A stretch of 64,000 nucleotides of DNA from Brenneria izbisi (GTDB taxonomy: Bacteria > Pseudomonadota > Gammaproteobacteria > Enterobacterales > Enterobacteriaceae): assembly GCF_025840185.1 (NCBI RefSeq), contig NZ_JAMPJU010000011.1:62001-126000 (forward strand), read 5' to 3'. A program made the translations under genes and the position numbers. Positions 9,564 through 19,435 of this stretch are shown piece by piece; positions within the stretch are counted from its first letter, which is position 1; every line of letters starts with the position of its first letter. The notes beneath the pieces were generated by a model. It searched no databases and was not told the DNA's origin. It saw only the letters and a list, made by a program, of their open reading frames with translations.

Positions 9564-9577
9564 GACGTTATTCCTCG

Positions 9578-10717
9578 CTACACAGTCAACACCACACAGC
9601 TATCAGCATCCCAGCACAACCGCACTTCGTCGCCCCAGGTGGGCGCCCCTTTGCGATAGCGGTAGGCATTCTGTAACTGCGCGCTGATGATTTGTCCGCT
9701 GGCGAGCCGCACATGATAGATCGACAAGTCGCCCAGATAGGCAATATGCACCACCTCACCGACAGCGAAATTACAGCCTTCAGCGGGAATCTCTTCGCAC
9801 AGCATAATTTTTTCAGGGCGCAACGCGATGTAAACCGGCACGCCGTCCACCACGGAAACATCCGAATCCACTTTCAGCGGATGCACCAGCCCTGGGCTTT
9901 GGATAATCAACGCGTCATCACGACGCTCAGTCAACATGCCTTCAAACATATTCACCGAACCAATAAATTCGGCGCTAAAGCGGGTGTTCGGATGCTCGTA
10001 GATTTCCTCCGGTTCGCCAATCTGCACGAACTTGCCGCGGTTCATAATGGCGATACGTCCCGCCATGGTCATCGCTTCTTCCTGATCGTGGGTAACCATG
10101 ACACACGTCACCCCGACACGATCCAGAATATCGACCACTTCAAGCTGCATACGGTCACGCAGCTTTTTATCCAGCGCGCCCATCGGTTCGTCAAGCAGCA
10201 ACAATTTCGGACGTTTGGCCAGGCTGCGCGCTAACGCCACGCGCTGACGCTGACCGCCGGAAAGCTGATGCGGTTTACGGCGGGCGAACTCCTGCATGTG
10301 CACCAGCGACAACATCTCTTCTACGCGATCCTTGATCTCTGAGCGGGATAACCTGTCCTGCTTCAGACCAAACGCAATATTTTTTTCCACCGTCATATGA
10401 GGGAATAACGCGTATGACTGGAACATCATGTTGATGGGGCGCTGGTAAGGCGGCACCAAGGACAAATCTTGACCATCAAGCACGATTTGCCCCTGAGTCG
10501 GATGTTCAAAACCTGCCAGCATGCGCAGCAACGTGGATTTCCCACAGCCTGAAGCGCCCAGCAAGGCAAATATTTCACCTTTATAAATTGTCAAACTTAC
10601 GTCATCGACAGCGGCCTGACCATCAAACGATTTGGTCAGATTACGCACTTCCAGCAACGGGGTAGCCGCTTTTTGGGGCTTCGGCTGGGGACGGGGAATA
10701 ACATCATTCACTAGCAT
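9578..10717 (-). CDS. potG: Putrescine ABC transporter ATPase PotG
   Basis: ATPase subunit of the putrescine importer, 379 residues. Walker A GASGCGKST, signature LSGGQRQRVALARSL, Walker B LLLLDEPMGALD and the H-loop VTHDQEEA are intact, and a C-terminal TOBE domain (about 290-379) is present. Upstream in-frame codons produce a Cys/Phe-rich extension unlike any PotG, so I place the start at the ATG at 10717, just after GGAGA. A GTG at 10711 would match the E. coli start even more closely and cannot be excluded. Confidence 0.94.
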   Translation of the reverse strand: MLVNDVIPRPQPKPQKAATPLLEVRNLTKSFDGQAAVDDVSLTIYKGEIFALLGASGCGKSTLLRMLAGFEHPTQGQIVLDGQDLSLVPPYQRPINMMFQSYALFPHMTVEKNIAFGLKQDRLSRSEIKDRVEEMLSLVHMQEFARRKPHQLSGGQRQRVALARSLAKRPKLLLLDEPMGALDKKLRDRMQLEVVDILDRVGVTCVMVTHDQEEAMTMAGRIAIMNRGKFVQIGEPEEIYEHPNTRFSAEFIGSVNMFEGMLTERRDDALIIQSPGLVHPLKVDSDVSVVDGVPVYIALRPEKIMLCEEIPAEGCNFAVGEVVHIAYLGDLSIYHVRLASGQIISAQLQNAYRYRKGAPTWGDEVRLCWDADSCVVLTV

Positions 10718-10855
10718 TGCTCTCCGACAAAAGCAGAACAAATCACAACTCTTGATGCAAAAAAACCATACAAACAAAAGTTGTGACACGTATAAAGCGC
10801 AAACAGGCGGATTAACCGCCTGTTGTTTATCGCATCGCGTCAGGATGGAAAATGG

Positions 10856-11965
10856 TTATTTTCCGCTTTTCACCCTTGTCCAAGCGCGAGTACGGGTACG
10901 ATCAATCTGCGGCGACTGAACTTTAAGCGTAAACAGTTTGGCGCGCACATCATCCGGTGGATAAATACCCGGATTATTACGGATATCCTCATTCACCAAC
11001 GCCACCGATTCCTTATTTGCACTAGCGTAATACACGTGATTACTGATATTAGCCATGACATCCGGTTTCAGCAGATAGTTCATGAATTGATAGGCTTCAT
11101 CGACATTTTTAGCATCTTTCGGCATGGTGAGGACATCAAAGAAAGCCAGCGCGCCTTCTTTCGGGATACTGTATTGCACATTAATCCCGTTTTTAGCTTC
11201 CTGCGCCCGGTTAGCCGCCTGCATGATGTCGCCCGCCCAGCCTACCGCTACACAGATATCGCCGTTCGCCAAGTCATTGATATATTGTGATGAGTGAAAG
11301 TAGCGAATGCTCGGACGGAGTTTCAACAGCAAATCGGTGGCTGACTTGGTGTAGTCATCCGCTTTGGTGCTGTTGGGATCTTTGCCCTGATAGTTCAGCA
11401 CGGTGGCGAAAATCTCTTCCGGCGCATCAAGGAAGGAAACGCCGCAGCTTTTCAGTTTCTCCAGGTTTTCCGGCTTCAACACCAGATCCCAACTGTCGAC
11501 CGGGGCATCCGCGCCCAACGCGGCTTTGACTTTCTCCACGTTGTAGCCAATCCCAGTGGTGGCCCACAGGTAAGGCAGCGAATACTTGTTACCGGGATCG
11601 TGCTTAGCAATCAGTTTCAGCAGTTCAGGATCCAGATTTTTATAATTCGGTAGTTTACTTTTGTCTAATGGCTGAAATACCCCGGCGGAGAGTTGACGCT
11701 CCAGAAAGCTAGCGGAAGGGACGACCAGATCAAACCCCGTGCTGCCTGCCATGAGTTTGCCTTCCAGGACTTCATTGGAATCAAACACGTCATAAACCAC
11801 TTTTATGCCCGTTTCTTTTTGGAAATTCTGTAACGTATCTGGCGCGATATAGTCAGACCAGTTATAGACATGTAGTGTTTTTTCTTCGGCTGACGCGGTG
11901 ACGGACGCGGCCATCAGCAAGCCGGCAACAACACCCGATAGCCATGATTTACGTTGGGCTAACAT
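10856..11965 (-). CDS. potF: Putrescine-binding periplasmic protein PotF
   Basis: Periplasmic receptor for putrescine feeding PotGHI. The 369-residue precursor has a signal peptide ending in TASA|EEK. The conserved mature start (LHVYNWSDYIAPDTL) and the polyamine-site block DVFDSNEVLEGKLMAGSTGFD match E. coli PotF closely. The ATG at 11965 is preceded by a GGAGGAAGGAA ribosome-binding region; an earlier ATG at 11998 is less likely. First gene of potFGHI, about 139 bases before potG. Confidence 0.95.
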   Translation of the reverse strand: MLAQRKSWLSGVVAGLLMAASVTASAEEKTLHVYNWSDYIAPDTLQNFQKETGIKVVYDVFDSNEVLEGKLMAGSTGFDLVVPSASFLERQLSAGVFQPLDKSKLPNYKNLDPELLKLIAKHDPGNKYSLPYLWATTGIGYNVEKVKAALGADAPVDSWDLVLKPENLEKLKSCGVSFLDAPEEIFATVLNYQGKDPNSTKADDYTKSATDLLLKLRPSIRYFHSSQYINDLANGDICVAVGWAGDIMQAANRAQEAKNGINVQYSIPKEGALAFFDVLTMPKDAKNVDEAYQFMNYLLKPDVMANISNHVYYASANKESVALVNEDIRNNPGIYPPDDVRAKLFTLKVQSPQIDRTRTRAWTRVKSGK

Positions 11966-12322
11966 CCGTTCCTTCCTCCATACAAAGGGGTGATTCATGG
12001 GAGTAAACTGGTATCATCACGATACAGAACTTTTCCTGTGTGTGAACAGCCACCATAAATATCAGTGCATGGCTATGCACTCCATTTATCTATAAATTGC
12101 GCGACTGTTGCTGAAGTCAAGCATAACTGTAGCGCTTCAAGCTTGCCATAATCGAAAGTAAAAAATGACTTTTATCGATTATTTATTCACAATTTATTTA
12201 TGCGATACAGTCGATTCGTCGTAAATAGCGGCAAATATCCGGTTACGACAAGGGAAATATAGAATAAATCATTGATTATTAAAAATAAGTAAAACTGATT
12301 GCTGCCGTTGGCAGCAATAGCA
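11966..12322 (-). other. Intergenic region between ybjN and potF
   Basis: This 357-base gap between the ybjN stop and the potF start (both minus strand) holds the probable potF promoter, listed separately. The part next to ybjN is AT-rich, and I see no gene or convincing terminator in it. Confidence 0.5.
12091..12120 (-). promoter_or_regulatory. Predicted potF promoter
   Basis: On the minus strand a -35 TTGACT (12120-12115) and a -10 TTTATA (12096-12091) are separated by 18 bp, about 125 bases before the potF ATG. A weak sigma-54-like pattern (GG-N10-GC at 12133-12148) lies just upstream, but its -12 half is poor. E. coli potFGHI is reported to respond to nitrogen limitation, so that possibility is noted only. 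Confidence 0.4.
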
Positions 12323-12802
12323 TCAGTGCAGATGGGAGTAGTGTGGCCTTTCAGCAGAAGTGTCTTCATCGCCGCCGATAAACAACAGATTATTGGCGCC
12401 CGCCTCCAGAATGATCATCGAAATCTGCTCTTCCGATTGCATCATGAAATGCCGGAACTGTTCCAGCGTCATTCCCGCCGCCACACTAACTGACTGGCAA
12501 ACAATGAGTTTGGGCAGATTATCATCCTGAACATCAATAAACGCCTTGACGGTCAGAGAACTGGCGTTGATCTGGCTCAAATCGCCGACCAGCGGAATCA
12601 AGGCGCTGGGCTTTACTTCCGCCAGCGCGGAAAACAGGATGACGTTATCCACCAGATCGACCTTGGCGTCAAATATGCCGTCAAAATTCTGCATATGGGG
12701 TAAATGGAGCGCCTGACAGGAATCACATTCAAAAAACAGAATGTTCAACTGATCCAGCCACCGCCGTAGCATATTCAGATCCGGGACGATGAGTGAATCC
12801 AT
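12323..12802 (-). CDS. ybjN: YbjN family protein
   Basis: Soluble protein of 159 residues of the YbjN family, which has a fold related to type III secretion chaperones. In E. coli, YbjN is linked to stress, motility and exopolysaccharide regulation, but its molecular role is not settled. The stretch FFECDSCQALHLPHMQNFDG and the block NASSLTVKAFIDVQDDNLPK are almost identical to E. coli. The start at 12802 (MDSLIVPDL) matches the family; an ATG-preceded extension of five residues is less likely. Its tail (after about 147) diverges. Confidence 0.9.
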   Translation of the reverse strand: MDSLIVPDLNMLRRWLDQLNILFFECDSCQALHLPHMQNFDGIFDAKVDLVDNVILFSALAEVKPSALIPLVGDLSQINASSLTVKAFIDVQDDNLPKLIVCQSVSVAAGMTLEQFRHFMMQSEEQISMIILEAGANNLLFIGGDEDTSAERPHYSHLH

Positions 12803-12938
12803 GATTATTTGCCTCATACTGGACTATTCTTAAAAAGGGCCATAGCTTACGGAATATTCTATTCCGATGCCATGATAAAAGCGCTTTAAATCACACTGGC
12901 CAACATTCGATGACCTGTTCCGTCGGATGATAAACACG

Positions 12939-13838
12939 CTAGCGTTTACTGACAACCGCCAACGCGCGGATATGCTGCTCGATAAACTCAATCATCATGC
13001 CGGCGATATCCAGCCCGGTGGTGGTTTCAATGCCTTCCAGACCAGGCGACGCGTTGACTTCCATCACCAACGGCCCCCGCTCGGCACGCAGGATATCCAC
13101 CCCAGCCACATTCAATCCCAGCGTTTTCGCCGCTTTGAGCGCAATCGCACGTTCCTGCGCCGTAATCCTGACCTTGCTGGCCGAACCGCCGCGATGCAGA
13201 TTGGAACGAAACTCACCCGGCTTCGCCTGCCGTTCAATTGCCGCCACAACCCGATTGCCGATCACCAGACAACGAATATCCCGCCCCTTCACTTCCCTGA
13301 TATATTCCTGCACTAGAATGTGCGCATTCAGCCCCCGGAACGCATCAATCACGCTTTCCGCCGCTTGACGAGTTTCCGCCAGCACCACGCCGATGCCCTG
13401 CGTTCCCTCCACCAGTTTCACTACCAGCGGCGCGCCTCCCACCATTTCGATCAGGTCGCCGGTATCATCCGGGGAGTGAGCGAATCCCGTCACCGGCAAA
13501 TCAATGCCTTCACGCGCCAACAATTGCAACGAATGCAGTTTATCTCGCGCTCGGATCACCGCCACGGAATTATTCAACGGATAGCTGCCCAGCATTTCAA
13601 ACTGGCGCAATACTGCGGTGCCATAAAACGTAACCAGCGAACCAATTCGCGGGATTACCGCATCATATTTAACCAACCGACGCCCACGGTAATGAATGGA
13701 GGGAGCAGCCGAATTGATATTCATATAGCAGGACAACGGATCAATGACATCAATACAGTGCCTGCGCTCTTCAGCCGCTTCACGCAGTCGCTTGCAGGAA
13801 TATAATGCGCCGTCGCGGGACAAAATGGCTATCTTCAT
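12939..13838 (-). CDS. rimK: Ribosomal protein S6--L-glutamate ligase RimK
   Basis: ATP-grasp ligase that adds glutamate residues to the C-terminus of ribosomal protein S6. Length 299 residues, as in E. coli. The N-terminus [10 protein letters not shown], the ATP-grasp core ([11 protein letters not shown]), the DIRCLVIG strand and the metal-binding [11 protein letters not shown] are all present. It starts 28 bases after the nfsA stop, so nfsA-rimK are probably cotranscribed, as in E. coli. Confidence 0.96.
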   Translation of the reverse strand: MKIAILSRDGALYSCKRLREAAEERRHCIDVIDPLSCYMNINSAAPSIHYRGRRLVKYDAVIPRIGSLVTFYGTAVLRQFEMLGSYPLNNSVAVIRARDKLHSLQLLAREGIDLPVTGFAHSPDDTGDLIEMVGGAPLVVKLVEGTQGIGVVLAETRQAAESVIDAFRGLNAHILVQEYIREVKGRDIRCLVIGNRVVAAIERQAKPGEFRSNLHRGGSASKVRITAQERAIALKAAKTLGLNVAGVDILRAERGPLVMEVNASPGLEGIETTTGLDIAGMMIEFIEQHIRALAVVSKR

Positions 13839-13866
13839 AAATGTCTAATGTCCTACAGACAAGATA

Positions 13867-14586
13867 CTAACGTATCGCCCATCCTTGTTGATGTAAGTAG
13901 TCCAGCATAAACGGACGCAATTCTTTTTTCAGCGTGCGCTGCACATGCTCACTCCAGCTATCATGTCGATTGCTGGTGCGTTGAAGATAATACTCGACCA
14001 TTTGGCGATCATATTCCGCTAATTTTTCATCGTCGAGCGGCTGATACACATTCTCATGCACCAGCATAGCCATCGGCATGCGCGGTTTTAGCTGCGGATC
14101 GGCATCCGGGTATCCCAGACACAGACCAAATAAAGGCAAGACCTGACGCGGCAATGTCAGTAACGTAGTGACATCGGCGATATTATTACGAATACCACCG
14201 ATAAATACGCCGCCCAGCCCCAACGATTCCGCCGCGATCAACGCATTCTGCGCCATAATGCCGGTATCCACGCAGCCAATCAGCAACTGTTCGGCAAAAC
14301 CGGTTTCGGCCTGAGGAAAAATCTCCAGATGACGATGAAAATCGGCGCAAAAGACCCAAAACTCCGCCGCCTGAGCAACGTAAGTCTGCTCTCCCGTATA
14401 GTGAACCAGCGCTTGCCGCATCGCGTGATCGGTGATGCGAATAATGGAAGTACACTGCAAAAAACTGGAACTGGACGCACTCTGGGCAGCGGAGATAATC
14501 GCGCTACGCTGTTCGTCCGTGATTGGCTGGGAAGTAAAAGCACGAATGGAACGATGGCGTTGTAATAAATCAATCGTTGGCGTCAC
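13867..14586 (-). CDS. nfsA: Oxygen-insensitive NADPH nitroreductase NfsA
   Basis: FMN-dependent, NADPH-using nitroreductase that performs two-electron reduction of nitro compounds and quinones. 239 residues. The FMN-binding HRSIRAFTSQPI near the N-terminus, SSSSFLQCTSIIRITD and the LGGVFIGGIRNN block match the NfsA family. E. coli has ybjC before nfsA; that gene is missing here and the space holds a dispersed-repeat fragment. Confidence 0.94.
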   Translation of the reverse strand: MTPTIDLLQRHRSIRAFTSQPITDEQRSAIISAAQSASSSSFLQCTSIIRITDHAMRQALVHYTGEQTYVAQAAEFWVFCADFHRHLEIFPQAETGFAEQLLIGCVDTGIMAQNALIAAESLGLGGVFIGGIRNNIADVTTLLTLPRQVLPLFGLCLGYPDADPQLKPRMPMAMLVHENVYQPLDDEKLAEYDRQMVEYYLQRTSNRHDSWSEHVQRTLKKELRPFMLDYLHQQGWAIR

Positions 14587-14603
14587 TCTGCGTATCCTTA
14601 ATA

Positions 14604-14642
14604 TACCCGTTATACTTCAAGTTGCAGACGCGTTGGCTGCGC
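14604..14642 (+). repeat. Fragment of an enterobacterial dispersed repeat
   Basis: The stretch containing CCCGTTATACTTCAAGTTGC followed by a GCGTTGGCTGC segment is the conserved head of a non-coding repeat that I recognise from Yersinia, Serratia, Photorhabdus and Pectobacteriaceae genomes. Here it is only partial and lies between the divergent nfsA and grxA. I saw no second copy in the window. Confidence 0.6.
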
Positions 14643-14871
14643 GCAGTCAATCGGCTCGGGAAACACCGAATATCGGCGCAATCCTGCTGGCGATTATATG
14701 CCAGAGGATTCGCCAGACCAATGTTCGCCTTGCATTCTGTTCCATCATAGGCAAAACAAATCAGAACAACTGGTAATTACTACTTTTTTTCATCATGCAA
14801 TCGAGGCATATTAAGTTCCATTTACAATCGGCTACATGCCAAAAGCTTTTAAAATCTACTAAGGAGTTTAC

Positions 14872-15138
14872 ATGTTCGCGGTTATTTTCGGGCGTCCTGG
14901 TTGCCCTTATTGTGTACGCGCTAAAGAACTGGCAGAAAAACTGACGGAAGAACGTGATGACTTCAGATTCCGCTATGTGGATATCCATGCGGAAGGGATC
15001 TCGAAAGACGATTTGTCCAAGACGGTCGGCAAACCGGTCGAAACCGTACCGCAGATTTTCCTTGATGAAAAACATATTGGCGGTTGCACCGATTTCGAAG
15101 CTTACGCCAAAGAGCATCTCAGTTTGTTTCGGCGGTAA
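14872..15138 (+). CDS. grxA: Glutaredoxin 1
   Basis: Glutathione-dependent thiol-disulfide oxidoreductase, electron donor to ribonucleotide reductase and PAPS reductase. 88 residues, with the active site CPYC at 11-14 and the cis-proline segment ETVPQIF (55-63). The usual Tyr in the glutathione-binding GGYTD is Cys72 here (GGCTD), giving a third cysteine near the active site. The start follows AAGGAG closely. It is divergent from nfsA and convergent with ybjM. Confidence 0.95.
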   Translation: MFAVIFGRPGCPYCVRAKELAEKLTEERDDFRFRYVDIHAEGISKDDLSKTVGKPVETVPQIFLDEKHIGGCTDFEAYAKEHLSLFRR

Positions 15139-15143
15139 TTTAT

Positions 15144-15180
15144 ACAAAAAAGGCGCGTATATCCGTATCGCGCTTTTTTT
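15144..15180. terminator. Bidirectional terminator grxA/ybjM
   Basis: A GCGCG/CGCGC stem flanked by an A-run on the left and an eight-T run on the right lies directly after the grxA stop and before the convergent ybjM stop at 15208. The A- and T-runs allow function on both strands. Confidence 0.75.
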
Positions 15181-15207
15181 TACCCTTGTTTTATCAGTTA
15201 TTATTGT

Positions 15208-15597
15208 TCATCTTTCGCGCATTTTGTCGTGAATATAGCGTCGATACATCCCATTGAGAAACAAAAAACCTAACGCCCCCAGCACGCTCCAGAAGACCGC
15301 ACTCAGAATATAGGCCAATTCCTGCCCGAAAGTACCCAGCGGCATACGCCATAAATGCAAAATAATCAGACAGATCGGCATCGCCATGAGCGCGCCGAAT
15401 AGTGGGTAAAGCAGACGCCCTCGTACAGACAAAACGCTCGCGATCGCGCCAGGCAATAAAAAGAGCAACATACCGGGGCCGCCTGGCAAACTCTCGCCGG
15501 TCACCGCGTCCACCACCGCCATCTTTTGACTCAAAAAGACCACGATAAACAACAAAAAACTACAGGCAACGCCAACCCAACCTTTTTCGTTTGCCAT
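15208..15597 (-). CDS. ybjM: YbjM family inner-membrane protein
   Basis: Predicted inner-membrane protein of 129 residues with four hydrophobic segments (about 7-25, 42-60, 63-85 and 92-115). It matches E. coli YbjM in position (between grxA and ybjL) and in pattern, including FLLPGAIAS and the AYILSAVFWSVLGALGFLF block. Function unknown; no catalytic motif seen. Confidence 0.82.
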   Translation of the reverse strand: MANEKGWVGVACSFLLFIVVFLSQKMAVVDAVTGESLPGGPGMLLFLLPGAIASVLSVRGRLLYPLFGALMAMPICLIILHLWRMPLGTFGQELAYILSAVFWSVLGALGFLFLNGMYRRYIHDKMRER

Positions 15598-16001
15598 GTT
15601 TTGCCTCTCTTTAATATATACACACCTATCACGCCATACTTATCTGATGCCCATGGTGATAAAAGCAGCACATAAAATATGGATGGCTGAATATCCCCGG
15701 CATGACAAAAAGTGAGGTCTTTACGCTATTGATTAACCATCAGATTTATTGTCTTTCTGATCGTTATTCGCGGTCTTTTAGTTGTAAAATCAACAAACGA
15801 CTGAAATAGCAGCACCACATCATTTAACAAACAATAATTCACTGAACAATATTGCTGAATAATTTATACTGGGCATGATCCGACTCCTTTCCTCTGTCAG
15901 TTATTTAACGACATGAAAGGGATCCTTGCATCTAATGAGTAAATTTAGCGCCCAAAGCCATTTACATCAAGAACTTACTGGTAAACAACAAGTTACATCC
16001 C
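15598..16001. other. Intergenic region ybjM-ybjL
   Basis: This 404-base AT-rich region lies between the divergent ybjM and ybjL. It must hold both promoters, but I could not assign -35/-10 elements with confidence. No coding potential or RNA-like hairpin is evident. Confidence 0.4.
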
Positions 16002-17690
16002 ATGAATATAAACGTCGCTGATTTGTTAAACGGGAATTACATTCTGCTTTTATTCGTGGTTCTTTCATTAGGACTTTGCCTGGGGAAATTACGTCTAGGT
16101 TCGGTACAACTTGGTAATTCTATTGGTGTTTTAGTCGTCTCGTTATTACTCGGACAACAGCATTTTTCGATTAATACCGAAGCGCTCAGTCTGGGATTCA
16201 TGCTATTTATTTTTTGTGTCGGCGTTGAAGCGGGGCCTAACTTCTTTTCCATTTTTTTCCGCGACGGTAAAAATTATTTAATGCTGGCGTTGGTGATGGT
16301 GGGCAGCGCACTGATTTTAGCGCTATTGCTGGGTAAGTTCTTCGGTTGGGGCATCGGTTTGACGGCCGGCATGCTCGCCGGTTCGATGACCTCGACGCCG
16401 GTGCTGGTCGGGGCCGGTGATACGCTACGCAATACCATCAGCCTGGGTTCGCAACTTGGTATCGAACAGGATCGCCTCAGCCTCGGCTATGCCCTGACCT
16501 ATCTGATTGGACTGGTGAGTCTGATTATCGGCGCGCGTTACCTGCCTAAACTGCAACATCAGGATCTGCCGACCAGCGCTCAGCAAATTGCCCGCGAGCG
16601 CGGGTTGGATACCGATAGCCAACGAAAGGTGTATCTACCGGTGATCCGCGCTTACCGTGTCGGACCTGAGCTGGTGGCCTGGGCCGATGGCAAAAATCTG
16701 CGTGAACTGGGCATTTACCGCCAGACAGGTTGCTACATTGAACGAATCCGCCGTAACGGGATTCTGGCAACCCCGGACGGCGATGCGGTGCTGCAACTCG
16801 GTGATGAGATTGCGCTGGTGGGCTATCCCGATGCGCACGCCCGCTTGAACCCGAACTTCCGCGACGGAAAAGAAGTCTTCGATCGCGATCTGCTCGATAT
16901 GCGTATCGTCACCGAAGAGATCGTGGTGAAAAATCATAATGCGGTCGGCAAACGACTCAGCCAGCTTAAGCTGACCGACCACGGCTGCTTCCTCAATCGC
17001 ATTATCCGCAGCCAGATCGAGATGCCGATTGATGATAGCGTCGTACTGAATAAAGGCGATGTGTTGCAAGTCAGCGGCGATGCCCGCCGGGTAAAAAGCG
17101 TCGCCGATCGCATCGGTTTTATTTCAATTCACAGTCAGGTGACCGATCTGCTGGCGTTTTGCGCCTTCTTTATTATCGGCATCATGATCGGCCTGATCAC
17201 TATTCAGTTCAGCAATTTCACCTTCGGCATCGGTAATGCCGCTGGTTTGTTGTTTGCCGGGATCATGCTGGGCTTTTTGCGGGCCAACCACCCGACGTTC
17301 GGCTATATTCCGCAAGGCGCGCTGAATATGGTGAAAGAATTCGGTCTGATGGTGTTTATGGCGGGCGTAGGCTTAAGCGCAGGCAGTTCGATTGGCAGCA
17401 GCTTTGGCGATATCGGCGTGCAAATGCTGGTATCAGGGTTGATTGTCAGCCTGGCGCCGGTAGTGATCTGTTTCCTGTTCGGGGCATATGTGCTGCGCAT
17501 GAATCGGGCCTTGTTGTTTGGCGCCATGATGGGTGCCAGAACCTGCGCCCCCGCAATGGAAATTATCAGCGATACCGCTCGCAGTAATATTCCGGCGTTG
17601 GGATACGCGGGAACCTATGCGATCGCCAACGTATTGTTGACGCTGGCCGGTTCTCTGATCGTGATTATCTGGCCGGAATTACCGGGATAA
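16002..17690 (+). CDS. ybjL: AspT/YidE/YbjL-type putative antiporter YbjL
   Basis: Inner-membrane transporter of the aspartate:alanine exchanger family, 562 residues. Two membrane domains (about 1-185 and 380-562, roughly ten helices) flank a cytoplasmic region with two TrkA-C (RCK-C) domains (about 205-290 and 295-375). The duplicated family motifs [16 protein letters not shown] and [20 protein letters not shown] are both present. The substrate of YbjL is not established. The small RNA RybB follows 74 bases after the stop. Confidence 0.92.
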   Translation: MNINVADLLNGNYILLLFVVLSLGLCLGKLRLGSVQLGNSIGVLVVSLLLGQQHFSINTEALSLGFMLFIFCVGVEAGPNFFSIFFRDGKNYLMLALVMVGSALILALLLGKFFGWGIGLTAGMLAGSMTSTPVLVGAGDTLRNTISLGSQLGIEQDRLSLGYALTYLIGLVSLIIGARYLPKLQHQDLPTSAQQIARERGLDTDSQRKVYLPVIRAYRVGPELVAWADGKNLRELGIYRQTGCYIERIRRNGILATPDGDAVLQLGDEIALVGYPDAHARLNPNFRDGKEVFDRDLLDMRIVTEEIVVKNHNAVGKRLSQLKLTDHGCFLNRIIRSQIEMPIDDSVVLNKGDVLQVSGDARRVKSVADRIGFISIHSQVTDLLAFCAFFIIGIMIGLITIQFSNFTFGIGNAAGLLFAGIMLGFLRANHPTFGYIPQGALNMVKEFGLMVFMAGVGLSAGSSIGSSFGDIGVQMLVSGLIVSLAPVVICFLFGAYVLRMNRALLFGAMMGARTCAPAMEIISDTARSNIPALGYAGTYAIANVLLTLAGSLIVIIWPELPG

Positions 17691-17730
17691 TAAAAAATGT
17701 AAAAAAATGTCAATATTTCTTAGAAATGGC

Positions 17731-17758
17731 AGAACTTTTTCACAGGGCGACAGTCTGA
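17731..17758 (+). promoter_or_regulatory. Sigma-E promoter of rybB
   Basis: A -35 AGAACTT (17731-17737) and a -10 TCTGA (17754-17758) with 16 bp between them match the sigma-E consensus (GGAACTT, TCTGA). The predicted start G at 17765 lies 6 bases after the -10. In E. coli rybB is a strong sigma-E target. Confidence 0.85.
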
Positions 17759-17764
17759 ATCTGT

Positions 17765-17849
17765 GCCACTGCTTTTCTTTGATATCCCCATATTGAGGAG
17801 CCCGTCGTTCACGCCATTCAGGTTCAAGAACGATGGGCCTTTTCTTTTT
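17765..17849 (+). ncRNA. rybB: RybB small RNA
   Basis: Hfq-dependent small RNA that, under envelope stress, represses outer-membrane porin mRNAs. The 5' seed (GCCACTGCTTTTCTTTGA) is identical to E. coli RybB as I know it. The CCCCAT..TTG..GGAGCCC centre is conserved, and the terminator stem (GCCCGTCGTTC with GAACGATGGGC, one wobble) ends in a T-rich tract. The locus is also conserved, beside ybjL. It converges on dacC. The exact 3' end is uncertain by several bases. Confidence 0.93.
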
Positions 17850-17904
17850 CTGAGGCAGGGTTAATTATCTCACTGCGCAACAATGTCGAACCTGAATCCG
17901 ACAG

Positions 17905-19110
17905 TTAACCAAACCAACTGCCAAACCACTGCTGAACTTTCATCATCACGGTATCCCATAGTCGGCTGAAGAAACCGGATTGCGGAATATCGTCCAGTGC
18001 CACCAGCGGGCGTTGTTCGATGCTTTTGCCATCGAGTTGAAAATCAATCGTACCGACCACCTGATTTTTTGCCAGCGGCGCGGACAACTGGGGTTGCAGC
18101 AGCGTAAAACTGGCTTTCAGGTTTTTCATCTGCCCTTTGGGGATCGTCAGGGCTGCGTCCTCAGCCACACCAAACCGCGCTTCTTTTTGTGTGCCAAACC
18201 AGACGCGCTGTGTGGTGAAAGTCGCACCCGCCTTGATTGGCGTGATCGTTTCAAAGAAGCGGAAACCCCAGGTCAGCAGCTTTTCACTTTCACGGAAGCG
18301 AATTCCATCCGTTTCAGCCCCTAAAACCACGGAAATCAGACGCATGTCGCCTTGCGTCGCGGATGCTACCAGATTGTGTCCCGCCCCATTGGTATGACCG
18401 GTTTTGATGCCGTCGACATTAAGATTGGTGCTCCACAGCAAGCGGTTGCGGTTGGGTTGACGGATGTTATTGAAGGTAAACTCTTTCTCTTTGTGCAGCG
18501 CATATTCTTCCGGCACATCGCGGATCAGCGCCTGTCCCAGTAACGCCATATCGCGGGCAGTGCTATATTGGCCCGGCGCATCCAGACCGTGTACGGTACG
18601 AAACTGGGTATTGGTTAGTTGCAGCGCTTTAACATAGTTGTTCATCAGGCTGACGAACGCATCCTGACTGCCTGCAACATAGTCCGCCAGCGCGATGCTG
18701 GCATCATTGCCCGACTGAATAACAATGCCTTTATTTAATTCGGATACCGGGATGCGGTCGCCGGGTTTGAGAAACATCAACGATGAACCACGCAGTACCG
18801 GATTCCCCGTCGCCCAGGCATCCCTTCCGACGGTGACTTCATCCGTCGGACTGATCTTTCCGGTTTTAATCGCCTGTCCAATCACATAGCTGGCCATAAT
18901 TTTTGTCAGACTGGCCGGATCAAGACGCTCATCGGCATTGCTTTCCGCCAGCACTTTGCCGCTATGATAATCCATTAAAATAAAGGCTTTAGCCTCAATC
19001 TGGGGTACGGCAGGCAATTGTTCCGCCTGCAATGTCGGGGTCAGCCCCACGAGTAATACTGTTCCCGCCGTAAAGGATTTTAGCCTGGTTAGGAAAATAG
19101 TTGTCTTCAT
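17905..19110 (-). CDS. dacC: D-alanyl-D-alanine carboxypeptidase DacC (PBP6)
   Basis: Low-molecular-weight penicillin-binding protein that removes the terminal D-Ala of peptidoglycan stem peptides. 401 residues: signal peptide (cleavage near LQA|EQL), peptidase S11 domain with SLTK (Ser67-Lys70), SGN (133-135) and KTG (236-238), a C-terminal beta domain and an amphipathic tail ([14 protein letters not shown]) that anchors the protein to the outer face of the inner membrane. I chose the ATG at 19110 because it gives a normal signal peptide; an in-frame start 12 codons upstream would lengthen it. Confidence 0.94.
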   Translation of the reverse strand: MKTTIFLTRLKSFTAGTVLLVGLTPTLQAEQLPAVPQIEAKAFILMDYHSGKVLAESNADERLDPASLTKIMASYVIGQAIKTGKISPTDEVTVGRDAWATGNPVLRGSSLMFLKPGDRIPVSELNKGIVIQSGNDASIALADYVAGSQDAFVSLMNNYVKALQLTNTQFRTVHGLDAPGQYSTARDMALLGQALIRDVPEEYALHKEKEFTFNNIRQPNRNRLLWSTNLNVDGIKTGHTNGAGHNLVASATQGDMRLISVVLGAETDGIRFRESEKLLTWGFRFFETITPIKAGATFTTQRVWFGTQKEARFGVAEDAALTIPKGQMKNLKASFTLLQPQLSAPLAKNQVVGTIDFQLDGKSIEQRPLVALDDIPQSGFFSRLWDTVMMKVQQWFGSWFG

Positions 19111-19252
19111 GAGATCGCCGCGATATCCATAGGTTGTTAAAAACACTTAATTTTCAATATGTTTTGCAAAATTTAGCAATATTTAAAGGTAACGTGCCCT
19201 GTCTCCCAAGGAAACCATTTAATCTGTAAAGATAGTCAAAGAAATGAAAAGG

Positions 19253-19278
19253 AATAAAAAATCGCCAGGCGCGATTTT
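19253..19278 (-). terminator. Terminator of the metNIQ-like operon
   Basis: A perfect 8-bp stem AAAATCGC/GCGATTTT (19258-19265, 19271-19278) with a 5-base loop is followed on the minus strand by TTATTCC. It lies downstream of the metI-like stop and upstream of dacC. It is the main feature of the 325-base gap 19111-19435; the rest, presumably including the dacC promoter, shows no coding potential. Confidence 0.7.
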
Positions 19279-19435
19279 CAACGTCACGAAGTAACGGCCC
19301 GTAGGGTGGCGGGCAGGGATATCACTAAGGCATGCGCCATTGAAAAAGAGAAAAGTGCCGGTTGCAAGGCGGGTTGAATCTTAACCTTAATAAAAAACTC
19401 AACCCGCGCTTATTCAGAAACGCATGCCAGCAGAC

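Noticed and set aside
12133-12148. Sigma-54-like GG-N10-GC pattern upstream of potF
   Set aside because: The -12 half reads AAGC rather than TTGC, and no enhancer sites were identified; a sigma-70 type promoter nearby is better supported.
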